Below, one piece after another: positions 24,909 to 33,724 of a stretch of DNA of 64,000 nt. A program made the position numbers and the translations under genes. Each line of letters begins with the position of its first letter. Position 1 is the first letter of the stretch. The notes beneath the pieces are model-generated. The model worked only from the letters and a program-made list of their open reading frames with translations, was not told the DNA's origin and made no database searches. This DNA comes from Mangrovimonas xylaniphaga (GTDB taxonomy: Bacteria > Bacteroidota > Bacteroidia > Flavobacteriales > Flavobacteriaceae), in assembly GCF_001280435.1 (NCBI RefSeq), contig NZ_LBIP01000021.1:1-64000 (forward strand), in the 5' to 3' direction.

Positions 24909-26333
24909 TTATTTATAACTTCTAGGACCTAAAAAATTAACCGTTGTTGTTTCAATCAATTCATCGTTGCTGTAAACATCAATGGTCAATTTGTTTTTGT
25001 CTCCTTTTAAATCTCCTTGTTTAATTTCAATAAACAATGTTCCTTCTGAAAGGTCCTGTCCGGGCACATCAAACTTATCCTTGGCCGACACCAAATTAAT
25101 GGTGCCTTCATAATTTCTTAGTTTGAAACTTATGTTTTCAATGTCCTTAGATGTTTTGTTTACCAATTTATAGGTGAAGACATTGCTGATAATATTATCA
25201 TCCTTATGTTCATATAATTGTCCTGGTAATCTTAAAATGGTCGCTTCTACATCGCTTCGCAATGCCAAAAGACCGATTAAGAATCCAATCAATATGGTAA
25301 GAACCGCAATATAGCCTTTCATACGAAGGGTAAGTTTGAACTTTTCCTTCTTCTCAATTTCATCTTCACTGGCATATCTAATCAATCCTTTTGGAAGGTT
25401 GATACTTTCCATGATATGGTCGCATTCATCAATACATGCAGTACAGTTTACGCATTCCAACTGTGTCCCGTTTCTAATGTCTATTCCGGTAGGACATACA
25501 TGCACGCATTGCAAACAATCGATACAATCGCCATGTCCAAGGGCTTGACGGTCTTCATTCTTTCTGAATTTTTTTCTTCCGTTTTCGCCTTCACCACGTT
25601 TATCGTCGTAAGCCACCACAATGGATTTGGTATCCAAAAGTACGCCTTGTAACCTTCCATAAGGACAGGCAATGATACATACTTGTTCCCTGAACCAAGC
25701 AAATATAAAATAGAATACTCCCGTAAAAATGAGCAACGGAAACAAGGTGCCCAAATGCTCGAAAGGACCGTCCATAATATTGGAAAGAAGCTTGTCGCCA
25801 CCAATAAGATAGGCTAAAAATACATTGGCAATAAGGAAGGAAATCAATAAAAAGATGCTCCATTTTAAAGCACGCTTTCTAATTTTTTCGGCATTCCAAG
25901 GTTGTCTGTCCAAGCGCATTTGTTTGCCGCGATCACCATCAATCCAATATTCAATACGGCGGAAGACCATTTCCATAAAAATGGTCTGTGGACAGATCCA
26001 CCCGCAAAAGATACGTCCGAAACCTACCGTGAACAAGGTGATGAACAAAATGCCAATCACCATAGCAATCACGAACAAATAGAAATCCTGTGGCCAAAAT
26101 GGGAACGAGAAAATGTTGAAGCGCCTTTCCAGCACATTGAACAGTAAAAACTGGTTGCCATTAATTTTAATAAAGGGTGCCAAGAATAGAAACGCCAACA
26201 AAGCATAGCTTACCAATTTACGTTTGTCGTAATAAGGTCCACTTGGTTTTTTAGGGTATACCCATGCGCGTTTCCCTTCCTTAGTGACAGTGCCAATAGA
26301 ATCTCTAAATGTTTCTTGTTCCGGAGTATCCAT
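24909..26333 (-). CDS. ccoG: cytochrome c oxidase accessory protein CcoG
   Basis: CcoG (FixG/RdxA) is a membrane iron-sulfur protein that reduces copper for delivery to the binuclear centre of cbb3 oxidase. The 474-aa protein has five membrane segments and the NapH-like motif CGWICPQT. It also has IACPYGRLQG and two ferredoxin clusters, CIDCLQCVHVCP and CVNCTACIDECD. A C-terminal Ig-like FixG domain (about 370-474) completes it. It is 8 bases downstream of ccoP. Confidence 0.95.
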   Translation of the reverse strand: MDTPEQETFRDSIGTVTKEGKRAWVYPKKPSGPYYDKRKLVSYALLAFLFLAPFIKINGNQFLLFNVLERRFNIFSFPFWPQDFYLFVIAMVIGILFITLFTVGFGRIFCGWICPQTIFMEMVFRRIEYWIDGDRGKQMRLDRQPWNAEKIRKRALKWSIFLLISFLIANVFLAYLIGGDKLLSNIMDGPFEHLGTLFPLLIFTGVFYFIFAWFREQVCIIACPYGRLQGVLLDTKSIVVAYDDKRGEGENGRKKFRKNEDRQALGHGDCIDCLQCVHVCPTGIDIRNGTQLECVNCTACIDECDHIMESINLPKGLIRYASEDEIEKKEKFKLTLRMKGYIAVLTILIGFLIGLLALRSDVEATILRLPGQLYEHKDDNIISNVFTYKLVNKTSKDIENISFKLRNYEGTINLVSAKDKFDVPGQDLSEGTLFIEIKQGDLKGDKNKLTIDVYSNDELIETTTVNFLGPRSYK

Positions 26334-26341
26334 AATTTAGG

Positions 26342-27319
26342 TTATTGCACTGAGGCAGTGGCAGTAGAATCTACTACTGTTTCTGCTTCAGGTTCGTTTG
26401 GGGTAGCAGGAGCTTCTGGGGCTTCTGTAGGAGCGGTTTGTCCTTCCGGAGCCCATAAATCACCTTGTGGTTCTTTAGGTTCGGCAGGCGTGGTACCTTG
26501 GAATTGCAACACATAGCTGGCTACTTGTGCAATTTGCGAAGGTTTTAAACTTTGCTTCCAGGCAATCATCCCTTTTCCGTTACGACCACCTTCCGAAATG
26601 GTATGGAATACATTCTTGATTCCCCCACCCAAAATCCAATAATTATCGGTTAGGTTAGGACCTATTCCTCCACCACCATCGGCTTTGTGACAAGCCACAC
26701 AGTTGGCGTCGAAAATGGCTTTTCCAGCACCTAGGTCTTTTGCATCGGTCAGAACTTCAACAGTATTGGCATCCACCAAATCCTTGGCTGTTTTTTTGTA
26801 TTCTTCAATGGCAGCCTTAGCTTCGGCGTATTCTGTTTTTAGTTCGTCATACTGTCCATCGGCATTGAATACTTCATATTTAAATAAGTATACGAAGGCA
26901 AAAATAATGGTTGCATAAAACCCATATAGCCACCATGGTGGAAGGTCGTTGTCAAGTTCTTGAATGCCATCGTAGTTGTGGTCCAAAATGATTTCGTGCT
27001 CCAATTCAATAGGTTTGGAACCCAAAAGTTTAAGGTAGGTACGCTTGATCCAAGCAACAAATTTTGGGTCTTTGGCTTGGGCTTCATCATAACGCTTTTT
27101 ACCTTCTTCGTCCAAACTTTGGTAAAGGATATTGTCCATAGAACTTACAATCCCTTCAATACCTATGAGCAACAAAAGCACAAATATGACAAATAGCAAT
27201 AGGGCTGGCTGTTCTAAAATGGCAGGCTTGCCATGGGAGTCTATATTATATTCTATGAGTCCTACTATAAAAAAGAAGATGACAGGTACTCGTATCCAGG
27301 ATGGAATTAATTTTCTCAT
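26342..27319 (-). CDS. ccoP: cbb3 oxidase subunit III, mono-haem type
   Basis: CcoP passes electrons from soluble cytochromes to the oxidase core. The 325-aa protein has an N-terminal membrane region with the CcoP_N element (ELDNDLPPWWLYGFYATIIFAF) and one cytochrome c domain with CVACH and a distal methionine in GKGMIAW. Only one CXXCH motif can be found, whereas proteobacterial CcoP has two. The last 50 residues are a Pro/Ala/Glu-rich tail. The ATG lies 2 bases after the ccoQ stop. It is the usual membrane subunit otherwise. Confidence 0.92.
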   Translation of the reverse strand: MRKLIPSWIRVPVIFFFIVGLIEYNIDSHGKPAILEQPALLLFVIFVLLLLIGIEGIVSSMDNILYQSLDEEGKKRYDEAQAKDPKFVAWIKRTYLKLLGSKPIELEHEIILDHNYDGIQELDNDLPPWWLYGFYATIIFAFVYLFKYEVFNADGQYDELKTEYAEAKAAIEEYKKTAKDLVDANTVEVLTDAKDLGAGKAIFDANCVACHKADGGGGIGPNLTDNYWILGGGIKNVFHTISEGGRNGKGMIAWKQSLKPSQIAQVASYVLQFQGTTPAEPKEPQGDLWAPEGQTAPTEAPEAPATPNEPEAETVVDSTATASVQ

Positions 27320-27321
27320 AA

Positions 27322-27501
27322 TTAATCGATATTTTGGTTGTCTAATGGAAGGTTACTCATTCTAGAGATGTACTCTTTTTTGGCGGTAAATACCCACCAA
27401 AAAAGAAGTACAAAAAAGATGAAAAATATCAGTAGTGAAATGATGGGGTAGATTTCTATCCCTTCAATACTGTCCATATGATGTTTTATAAATTTTAACA
27501 T
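27322..27501 (-). CDS. ccoQ: cbb3 oxidase small subunit CcoQ
   Basis: A 59-aa frame between ccoNO and ccoP encodes MLKFIKHHMDSIEGIEIYP, one long hydrophobic helix with several Phe and Trp (FFVLLFWWVF), then TAKKEYISRMSNLPLD. Single-helix topology, size and position identify it as CcoQ, which stabilises the oxidase. It starts 6 bases after the ccoNO stop and ends 2 bases before ccoP. An alternative ATG at 27477 is less likely. Confidence 0.85.
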   Translation of the reverse strand: MLKFIKHHMDSIEGIEIYPIISLLIFFIFFVLLFWWVFTAKKEYISRMSNLPLDNQNID

Positions 27502-27507
27502 AAGGCC

Positions 27508-29697
27508 TTAGTTTGAACTAGATGAAACATCCTGTTTTACTTTAATGTCTGTACCTAAACGCTGTAGGTAGGCAATAAGGGCCACAATTTCACGATTGCG
27601 CATTTCAACGAAATCAGCACCTCCAGATTTTTTATCGGCTTCATAGGTTTCAGCGAAGTCTGGATCGGAATACAAGTTCTTCTCAATTTGAGTTCCTTGC
27701 TCCAACATTTGTTGTTGGGCATTGGCAATATCCTCATCGGTATAAGGCACTCCCAATTTCACCATAGTACGCATTTTGGCTTCTGTTTGTGACTTGTCCA
27801 GTTCATCTTTAATCAACCAAGGGTATCTTGGCATGATAGATCCTGATGAAGTACTTTGTGGATCGTACATGTGGTTTAAGTGCCAGTTGTCGGAATACTT
27901 TTGACCCAAACGGTGTAAGTCTGGCCCCGTACGTTTACTTCCCCATAAGAATGGGTGGTCGTAGACAAATTCCCCTGCTTTGGAGTATTCACCATAACGT
28001 TCTACCTCACTTCTAAACGGACGTACCATTTGAGAGTGGCAACTCACACAACCTTCACGGATGTAAATATCGCGACCTTCCAATTCCAAAGGCGTATAAG
28101 GTTGGATACTGCTAATAGTTGGAATATTGGATTTTACCATAATGGTTGGTACAATCTGCACAATACCCCCTATAAGGATGGCGATTGTGGCGTAGATGGT
28201 CAATTTAACCGGCTTACGCTCTAACCAAGTATGGTAGCCTTCACCGGCAACACGGTGCTTAGCGACTGGTTGAAGTGCTGGTGCTTCTGCCAATTCATCG
28301 GTAACGGATGCATTAGAAGTTCTGATGGTTGCAATAATATTGTATACCAAAATCAAGATACCGATTACATACATGGTTCCTCCAATGGCACGCATTAAGT
28401 ACATTGGCATGATTTCGGTTACAGTTTCCAAGAAGTTACCATATACCAAGGTTCCGTCTGGGTTGAATTGTTTCCACATACTGGCTTGGGTAAATCCAGC
28501 CACATACATTGGAAGTGCATACATGATGATCCCTAAAGTACCTATCCAAAAGTGTAAGTTGGCCAATCCAACAGAATATAATTTGGTTTTGTACAAACGC
28601 GGTATCAACCAGTAAATCATTCCGTAGGCCATAAATCCGTTCCAAGCTAAGGCTCCTACGTGTACGTGGGCAATGATCCAGTCTGTAAAGTGGGCCACAG
28701 CATTCACACTTTTTAAAGAAAGGGTAGGCCCTTCAAAAGTAGCCATACCATAACCAGTAATAGCCACTACCATAAATTTCAATACCGGGTCAATACGTAC
28801 TTTATCCCAAGCACCTCTCAAAGTAAGAAGTCCGTTGATCATCCCTCCCCAAGACGGCATGATAAGCATCACGGAAAAGGCAACCCCAAGGTTTTGCGCC
28901 CATTCAGGAAGCGCCGTATACAATAAGTGGTGAGGTCCGGCCCAGATATAAATGAAAATCAGGGACCAGAAGTGGATGATGGATAAGCGGTAGGAGTAAA
29001 TTGGTCTATCGGCAGCTTTGGGAACAAAATAATACATCAATCCCAAAAACGGCGTGGTCAAGAAGAATGCTACCGCATTGTGGCCATACCACCACTGCAC
29101 CAAAGCATCCTGTACTCCTGCGTAAACCGAGTAACTTTTCAGTCCGCTTACAGGTAGTTCCAAACTGTTAAAGATATGCAGAACCGCAACCGTTACAAAA
29201 GTGGCCAAGTAGAACCAAATGGCTACATACATATGACGTTGTCTACGTTTTAAAATGGTTCCGATAAGGTTCCATCCAAAAACCACCCAAACTACGGCAA
29301 TGGCAATGTCGATAGGCCATTCCAATTCGGCGTATTCTTTGGAAGTCGTGAAACCTAAAGGCAGAGAGAGCGCAGCGGAAACAATAATTAACTGCCAGCC
29401 CCAAAAGTTGATGTTGCTCAGTGTATCATTGAACATTCTAGCCTTAAGAAGTCGTTGGGAGGAGTAGTAGACCCCAGCGAAAATGGCGTTTCCAACAAAG
29501 GCAAAAATAACGGCATTGGTATGCAACGGACGCAAACGCCCGAAGCTCAGCCAAGGAATGCCCTCGGTTAGGTTTGGGAAAATAAACATGAACGCCAGCA
29601 GGAGTCCTACGAGCATTCCAACAACACCCCAAAGCATGGTTGCTGTGAGGAATTTCTTGACGATTTTATTGTCGTAATAAAATTGTTCTACTTCCAT
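27508..29697 (-). CDS. ccoNO: fused CcoN-CcoO cbb3 cytochrome c oxidase
   Basis: This 729-aa protein carries the catalytic subunit CcoN and the mono-haem subunit CcoO in one chain. Residues 1-480 are the haem-copper core, with LHTNAVIFAF, WYGHNAVAFFLT, WAGPHHLLY and HVHVGALAWNGF providing haem and copper histidines. A further helix (about 495-520) leads into the FixO-type domain, with CVSCHSQMVRPFRSEVERYG and SIMPRYPWL (methionine ligand). The enzyme is a high-affinity, proton-pumping terminal oxidase for low oxygen. NO fusion is a common arrangement in Bacteroidota. It is 3 bases downstream of ccoS. Confidence 0.96.
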   Translation of the reverse strand: MEVEQFYYDNKIVKKFLTATMLWGVVGMLVGLLLAFMFIFPNLTEGIPWLSFGRLRPLHTNAVIFAFVGNAIFAGVYYSSQRLLKARMFNDTLSNINFWGWQLIIVSAALSLPLGFTTSKEYAELEWPIDIAIAVVWVVFGWNLIGTILKRRQRHMYVAIWFYLATFVTVAVLHIFNSLELPVSGLKSYSVYAGVQDALVQWWYGHNAVAFFLTTPFLGLMYYFVPKAADRPIYSYRLSIIHFWSLIFIYIWAGPHHLLYTALPEWAQNLGVAFSVMLIMPSWGGMINGLLTLRGAWDKVRIDPVLKFMVVAITGYGMATFEGPTLSLKSVNAVAHFTDWIIAHVHVGALAWNGFMAYGMIYWLIPRLYKTKLYSVGLANLHFWIGTLGIIMYALPMYVAGFTQASMWKQFNPDGTLVYGNFLETVTEIMPMYLMRAIGGTMYVIGILILVYNIIATIRTSNASVTDELAEAPALQPVAKHRVAGEGYHTWLERKPVKLTIYATIAILIGGIVQIVPTIMVKSNIPTISSIQPYTPLELEGRDIYIREGCVSCHSQMVRPFRSEVERYGEYSKAGEFVYDHPFLWGSKRTGPDLHRLGQKYSDNWHLNHMYDPQSTSSGSIMPRYPWLIKDELDKSQTEAKMRTMVKLGVPYTDEDIANAQQQMLEQGTQIEKNLYSDPDFAETYEADKKSGGADFVEMRNREIVALIAYLQRLGTDIKVKQDVSSSSN

Positions 29698-29700
29698 AAT

Positions 29701-29889
29701 TTAATTGGTCTTTTTGTGTTTAACTGAAGGTTTTTGTACATCTTTTACAAGCTCGTCTTCAAAGAGCATGCGTATGGAGGGTGTATAGCTATCGTCGTAC
29801 TGTCCTTTTCTTACGGCCATAACAAAGGCGAAGAAAAACACCACGGCAACCACAATGCTGATACTTAGTAATAGGTATAAAACACTCAT
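29701..29889 (-). CDS. ccoS: cbb3 oxidase assembly protein CcoS
   Basis: The 62-aa single-span protein (MSVLYLLLSISIVVAVVFFF, then RKGQYDDSYTPSIRMLFED) matches CcoS, which is needed for cofactor insertion into cbb3 oxidase. It lies between ccoI and ccoNO, its usual position. The YDD motif after the helix is typical. Confidence 0.93.
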   Translation of the reverse strand: MSVLYLLLSISIVVAVVFFFAFVMAVRKGQYDDSYTPSIRMLFEDELVKDVQKPSVKHKKTN

Positions 29890-29952
29890 AATGTGTTGAA
29901 TTGATACTTAAATTTAGGGTTTAATTTGCTTAGTTTCATAGTCCAGTAATTT

Positions 29953-32325
29953 TTAATTTAGTTTTTTGCCCAACATATTGGTAGCAATGGTGGTGAATAC
30001 CACGATGCTAATAGAACTCAAGGGCATTAAGATGGCTGCGATAACTGGTGATAATTGACCGGTTACGGCGAAAAAGAGTCCTATAAGATTGTATACCAGC
30101 GATAGCATAAAGCTCCACTTGATGATTTGAATGGCTTTTTTTGAGGTTTGAATATACTGGTGCAAATAGTTGAACTTTGAAGCATCCAAAATGGCATCGC
30201 AAGCAGGGGAAAATACATTCACATTTTCTGAAATGGCAATCCCTACATTACTTTGGGCCAAGGCTCCAGCATCATTCAAACCATCTCCAACCATTAGTAT
30301 TTTGGCACCTTCGCTTTGGTGGTGTTTGATGTACTCCAGTTTGTCGTCTGGTTTTTGGTTAAAGATCAATTTTGTTTTGGCGGGCAATAACTTTTTAAGA
30401 TTATCACTTTCACCATCGTTATCTCCAGAAAGAATTACTAAATCGTTTTCTTTTTTTAACAGATTAAAAAGTTGCGTTAGCCCTTTTCGATAATTGTTAT
30501 AAAAAGTGTATTTTCCTTTGTAGACATTGTTGGTGCTAATGTGTACACTCGTTTCCAGAACAGACGAGGTTTCAATTTTTCCGACAAAATTTGCCGAACC
30601 TATTTTAATAAGGTCGCTATGAAATCTACCTTCAATACCTTGTCCTGGGTGCTCTTCAAAATGGCCCAAAGGTAAAATATCATGTTCCTTTAGTAATTGG
30701 TACAGATTACGACTTAAGGGGTGGTTGGAATTACGAACGGTACTTTTTAAAAGTTCTTCCTCTTGATTCGTCAAGGGCATACCATCATACACCGCTTGAG
30801 TCTGTTTGTTGGAGGTAATGGTGCCAGTTTTGTCAAAAATAATCAGGTTGATGTCAGCCAATTGCTCAATCACCGATGCATTTTTGAGATAGAATTTATG
30901 TTTGCCAAAAATTCGTAAAATATTGCCTAAGGTAAATGGTGCGGCCAAAGCAATGGCACAAGGACAGGCAATGATGAGTACTGCCGTAAAAACATTCATG
31001 GCTTTGCTAGGGTTGACGACTAACCAAATCACGGTAGCAATAAGGGCAATGCTTAATACGGCAATGGTAAAGTGTTTACTTATGGTATTGGTCAATGTGG
31101 TAAAGCGGTGCTCTTTATCCTGTTGAAACACCTCATTGCTCCACAATTGTGTTAGGTAACTTTGTTCTACTGGTTTTACGGCTTCCATTTCTATAACACC
31201 AGAAGTCTGCTTACCTCCGGCAAAAAGCTTATCACCCGAAACCTTTTTTACTTTTTTGGATTCTCCCGTCACAAAACTGTAGTCGATGGCGGCATCACCT
31301 TTCAATAAAATCCCATCTACAGGGATCAACTCTTCATTTCTAATGAGTAAACGGTCTCCTTTTTTGATGTCGTAAACCTGAATATTGCTTTCTTGGCCAT
31401 TTTCCAATTTGGTAACGGCAATAGGGAAGTACGATTTGTAGTCGCGCTCAAAAGAAAGGAAAGAGTAGGTTTTTTGTTGAAAGAACTTCCCAACCAATAA
31501 AAAGAACACCAAGCCGGTAAGGCTGTCGAAAAAGCCGCTGCCCAAATCGAAGATAATTTCAATGGTACTTCTTATAAATAGGACGGCAATTCCTAGGGCA
31601 ATTGGCACATCAATGTTCAATAATTTTGAGCGCAGCCCTTTGTAGGCAGACACAAAATAGTCTTGTGCTGCATAGAATACCACGGGAAGGGAAAAGGCAA
31701 ACATCAACCACCTAAAGACTACTTTGTACTGTTCCAGCCAAAATTCCCCAACTTCAAAATATTCAGGGAAGGACAGGAACATGACGTTTCCAAAGGCAAA
31801 ACCAGCAATTCCCAATTTGTAAATTAAGGAGCGGTCAATCTGCTTTTTATTGTTTTTAAAATCGTCCAGACTTATATAGGGTTCATAACCAATACTGCTT
31901 AATAGCAATACCAATTCCTTTAGGGAGCAGGCGTCACTATTATAGGTTACGGTCACGGTCTTTTTTCCAAAATTAACCTGAGAGCTGCTTATATGACGGT
32001 TGAGCTTGTTGAGGTTTTCAAGAATCCAGATACAGGAACTACAATGCACATGAGGAATATACAGAGTTGTAATCTGTACATTACCATCATTAAAATCGGT
32101 AAGCTCATCAATAATGGATGCTTCTGAAAGGAAATCGTATTTGTGCTGTTGGATTTTTGGAGTCGCTCCCGGAGAAGATTGGAAATCGTAGTAACAAGTC
32201 AGTCCATTATCCGAAAAAATCTCATAAACGGTCTTACACCCATTGCAACAGAATACTTTTTCGTCCAAAGTAATCGTGTTGGAATTGCAATAATCACCAC
32301 AATGATAGCAGGTTAGACCCTCCAT
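29953..32325 (-). CDS. ccoI: copper-translocating P1B-ATPase for cbb3 oxidase
   Basis: CcoI (FixI) exports copper from the cytoplasm for cbb3 assembly. The 790-aa protein starts with a cysteine-rich zinc-ribbon-like segment (CYHCGDYC, CCNGC) and a heavy-metal-associated domain whose CXXC is HCSSC. The ATPase core follows, with TGES, the transmembrane metal site CPC in IIACPCAIALA, phosphorylation motif DKTGT, HP in NSNHPLSR and GDGLNDAGAL. It is the first gene of the cluster, and a palindromic FNR-like box lies 55 bases before its ATG. Confidence 0.95.
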   Translation of the reverse strand: MEGLTCYHCGDYCNSNTITLDEKVFCCNGCKTVYEIFSDNGLTCYYDFQSSPGATPKIQQHKYDFLSEASIIDELTDFNDGNVQITTLYIPHVHCSSCIWILENLNKLNRHISSSQVNFGKKTVTVTYNSDACSLKELVLLLSSIGYEPYISLDDFKNNKKQIDRSLIYKLGIAGFAFGNVMFLSFPEYFEVGEFWLEQYKVVFRWLMFAFSLPVVFYAAQDYFVSAYKGLRSKLLNIDVPIALGIAVLFIRSTIEIIFDLGSGFFDSLTGLVFFLLVGKFFQQKTYSFLSFERDYKSYFPIAVTKLENGQESNIQVYDIKKGDRLLIRNEELIPVDGILLKGDAAIDYSFVTGESKKVKKVSGDKLFAGGKQTSGVIEMEAVKPVEQSYLTQLWSNEVFQQDKEHRFTTLTNTISKHFTIAVLSIALIATVIWLVVNPSKAMNVFTAVLIIACPCAIALAAPFTLGNILRIFGKHKFYLKNASVIEQLADINLIIFDKTGTITSNKQTQAVYDGMPLTNQEEELLKSTVRNSNHPLSRNLYQLLKEHDILPLGHFEEHPGQGIEGRFHSDLIKIGSANFVGKIETSSVLETSVHISTNNVYKGKYTFYNNYRKGLTQLFNLLKKENDLVILSGDNDGESDNLKKLLPAKTKLIFNQKPDDKLEYIKHHQSEGAKILMVGDGLNDAGALAQSNVGIAISENVNVFSPACDAILDASKFNYLHQYIQTSKKAIQIIKWSFMLSLVYNLIGLFFAVTGQLSPVIAAILMPLSSISIVVFTTIATNMLGKKLN

Positions 32326-32348
32326 GAATTTTTGTTTAATCTGTTAAA

Positions 32349-32356
32349 CAAAGGTT
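32349..32356 (-). promoter_or_regulatory. candidate -7 element of the cco operon
   Basis: On the minus strand this reads AACCTTTG, one base off TAnnTTTG. No TTG is found at the -33 distance, which would suit an activator-dependent promoter. Confidence 0.4.
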
Positions 32357-32379
32357 AAAAGATAAGAAAAAATATAATA

Positions 32380-32391
32380 TGATAATTATCA
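32380..32391 (-). promoter_or_regulatory. FNR/CRP-type operator upstream of ccoI
   Basis: TGATAATTATCA is a perfect 12-base palindrome with the TGAT-N4-ATCA spacing of Crp/Fnr-family sites. Its centre lies about 42 bases upstream of the start expected from the -7 element at 32349-32356, the classical position for an activator touching RNA polymerase. Oxygen-dependent control of cbb3 genes by FNR-like proteins is well known in other bacteria. Confidence 0.6.
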
Positions 32392-32557
32392 GCTTTGATC
32401 CTGAAGCACCGATGATTGGAGTTAACTAATTGTTTGTCAATGTGTTGTGTGGTATTTTTTTGAAAGGGAGCCTTGAGTCGGCTCTTTGCAAAGCGTTTTG
32501 GGATGGACTGCGATAACATTCGGATGGCGTTCCAAAAAATTGTAATTTTATAGGGCT

Positions 32558-33685
32558 ATGAAAACAAAGGGCTATTTTTTTAAGGGATTTGTCTTTAGAA
32601 ATTATGAGGCACCGGAGCAATCTATTTTTGATAAGCTCCTGGATATCTTTATGGAATTGATTACCCATACTTCGGGCGATTTTGATGAAGCTATTGATTG
32701 GTTACGGGAATTGGATAAGGAATACAATCTCACGACAGAAGATTATTCCATAGACGATTTTATTGAAGACCTTAAAAAGAAAGGCTATATCCGCGAAGAA
32801 TTGCGTCCTGATGGAGAAGGAGGCTTGGGGATTACCTCCAAAACAGAACGTGCGATTAGAAGAGCGGCCTTGGACCAAATTTTTGGAAAGATCAAACGCA
32901 GTGGCCAAGGAAACCATAGAAGTAAAAGCCCAGGGATTGGCGATGAGCATACTGGCGACTATAGAGAGTACCAATTTGGGGATGCTTTAGACCGTGTGTC
33001 CATGACCGAAAGTTTAAAGAATGCCCAAATCAATCATGGCCTTGGAAATTTCAGGTTGTCTGAGGACGATTTGGTAGTGGAGGAAACCCTTCACAAGTCC
33101 CAAATGAGTACGGTTTTGATGATTGATATTAGCCATAGCATGATTTTATATGGAGAGGACCGCATTACTCCAGCCAAAAAAGTGGCCATGGCCTTAGCAG
33201 AATTGATCACGACCCGTTACCCAAAGGATACCTTGGATATTTTGGTGTTTGGTAACGATGCGTGGCAAATCCAAATTAAGGACTTGCCCTATCTACAGGT
33301 TGGCCCATACCATACCAATACCGTGGCTGGATTACAATTGGCCATGGATTTACTAAGGCGTAAGCGCAATACCAATAAGCAAATCTTTATGATCACCGAT
33401 GGAAAACCTAGTTGTTTGCGTTTGCCCAATGGCGAATATTATAAAAACAGTTACGGCTTGGACGATTTTATAGTCAATAAGTGCTATGCCATGGCACAAC
33501 AGGCAAGACGGCTTCATATTCCAATCACTACTTTTATGATTGCCCAAGATGCTTATTTAATGCAATTTGTTCGTGAGTTTACCTACGCCAACCAAGGAAA
33601 GGCCTTTTATACAGGACTGAAAGGTTTGGGCGAAATGATTTTTGAAGATTACGAAACCAATAGAAAAAAACGCATCAAAGGGTAA
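32558..33685 (+). CDS. VWA domain protein paired with an AAA+ ATPase
   Basis: The 375-aa protein has a helical N-terminal half and a von Willebrand A domain (about 183-375). The metal site DISHS fits DxSxS (190-194), followed by a threonine loop (GPYHTNT) and ITDGKPS. Such proteins work with MoxR/BchI-like AAA+ ATPases, as metal-chelatase subunits or in chaperone-like insertion of cofactors. The partner gene starts 39 bases downstream. No signal peptide is seen, so the pair should be cytoplasmic. Substrate unknown. It is divergent from the cco cluster across 232 bases. Confidence 0.82.
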   Translation: MKTKGYFFKGFVFRNYEAPEQSIFDKLLDIFMELITHTSGDFDEAIDWLRELDKEYNLTTEDYSIDDFIEDLKKKGYIREELRPDGEGGLGITSKTERAIRRAALDQIFGKIKRSGQGNHRSKSPGIGDEHTGDYREYQFGDALDRVSMTESLKNAQINHGLGNFRLSEDDLVVEETLHKSQMSTVLMIDISHSMILYGEDRITPAKKVAMALAELITTRYPKDTLDILVFGNDAWQIQIKDLPYLQVGPYHTNTVAGLQLAMDLLRRKRNTNKQIFMITDGKPSCLRLPNGEYYKNSYGLDDFIVNKCYAMAQQARRLHIPITTFMIAQDAYLMQFVREFTYANQGKAFYTGLKGLGEMIFEDYETNRKKRIKG

Positions 33686-33724
33686 CAGGGACTTTTCGAT
33701 AAACCAAAACTAGATATCAAACCT

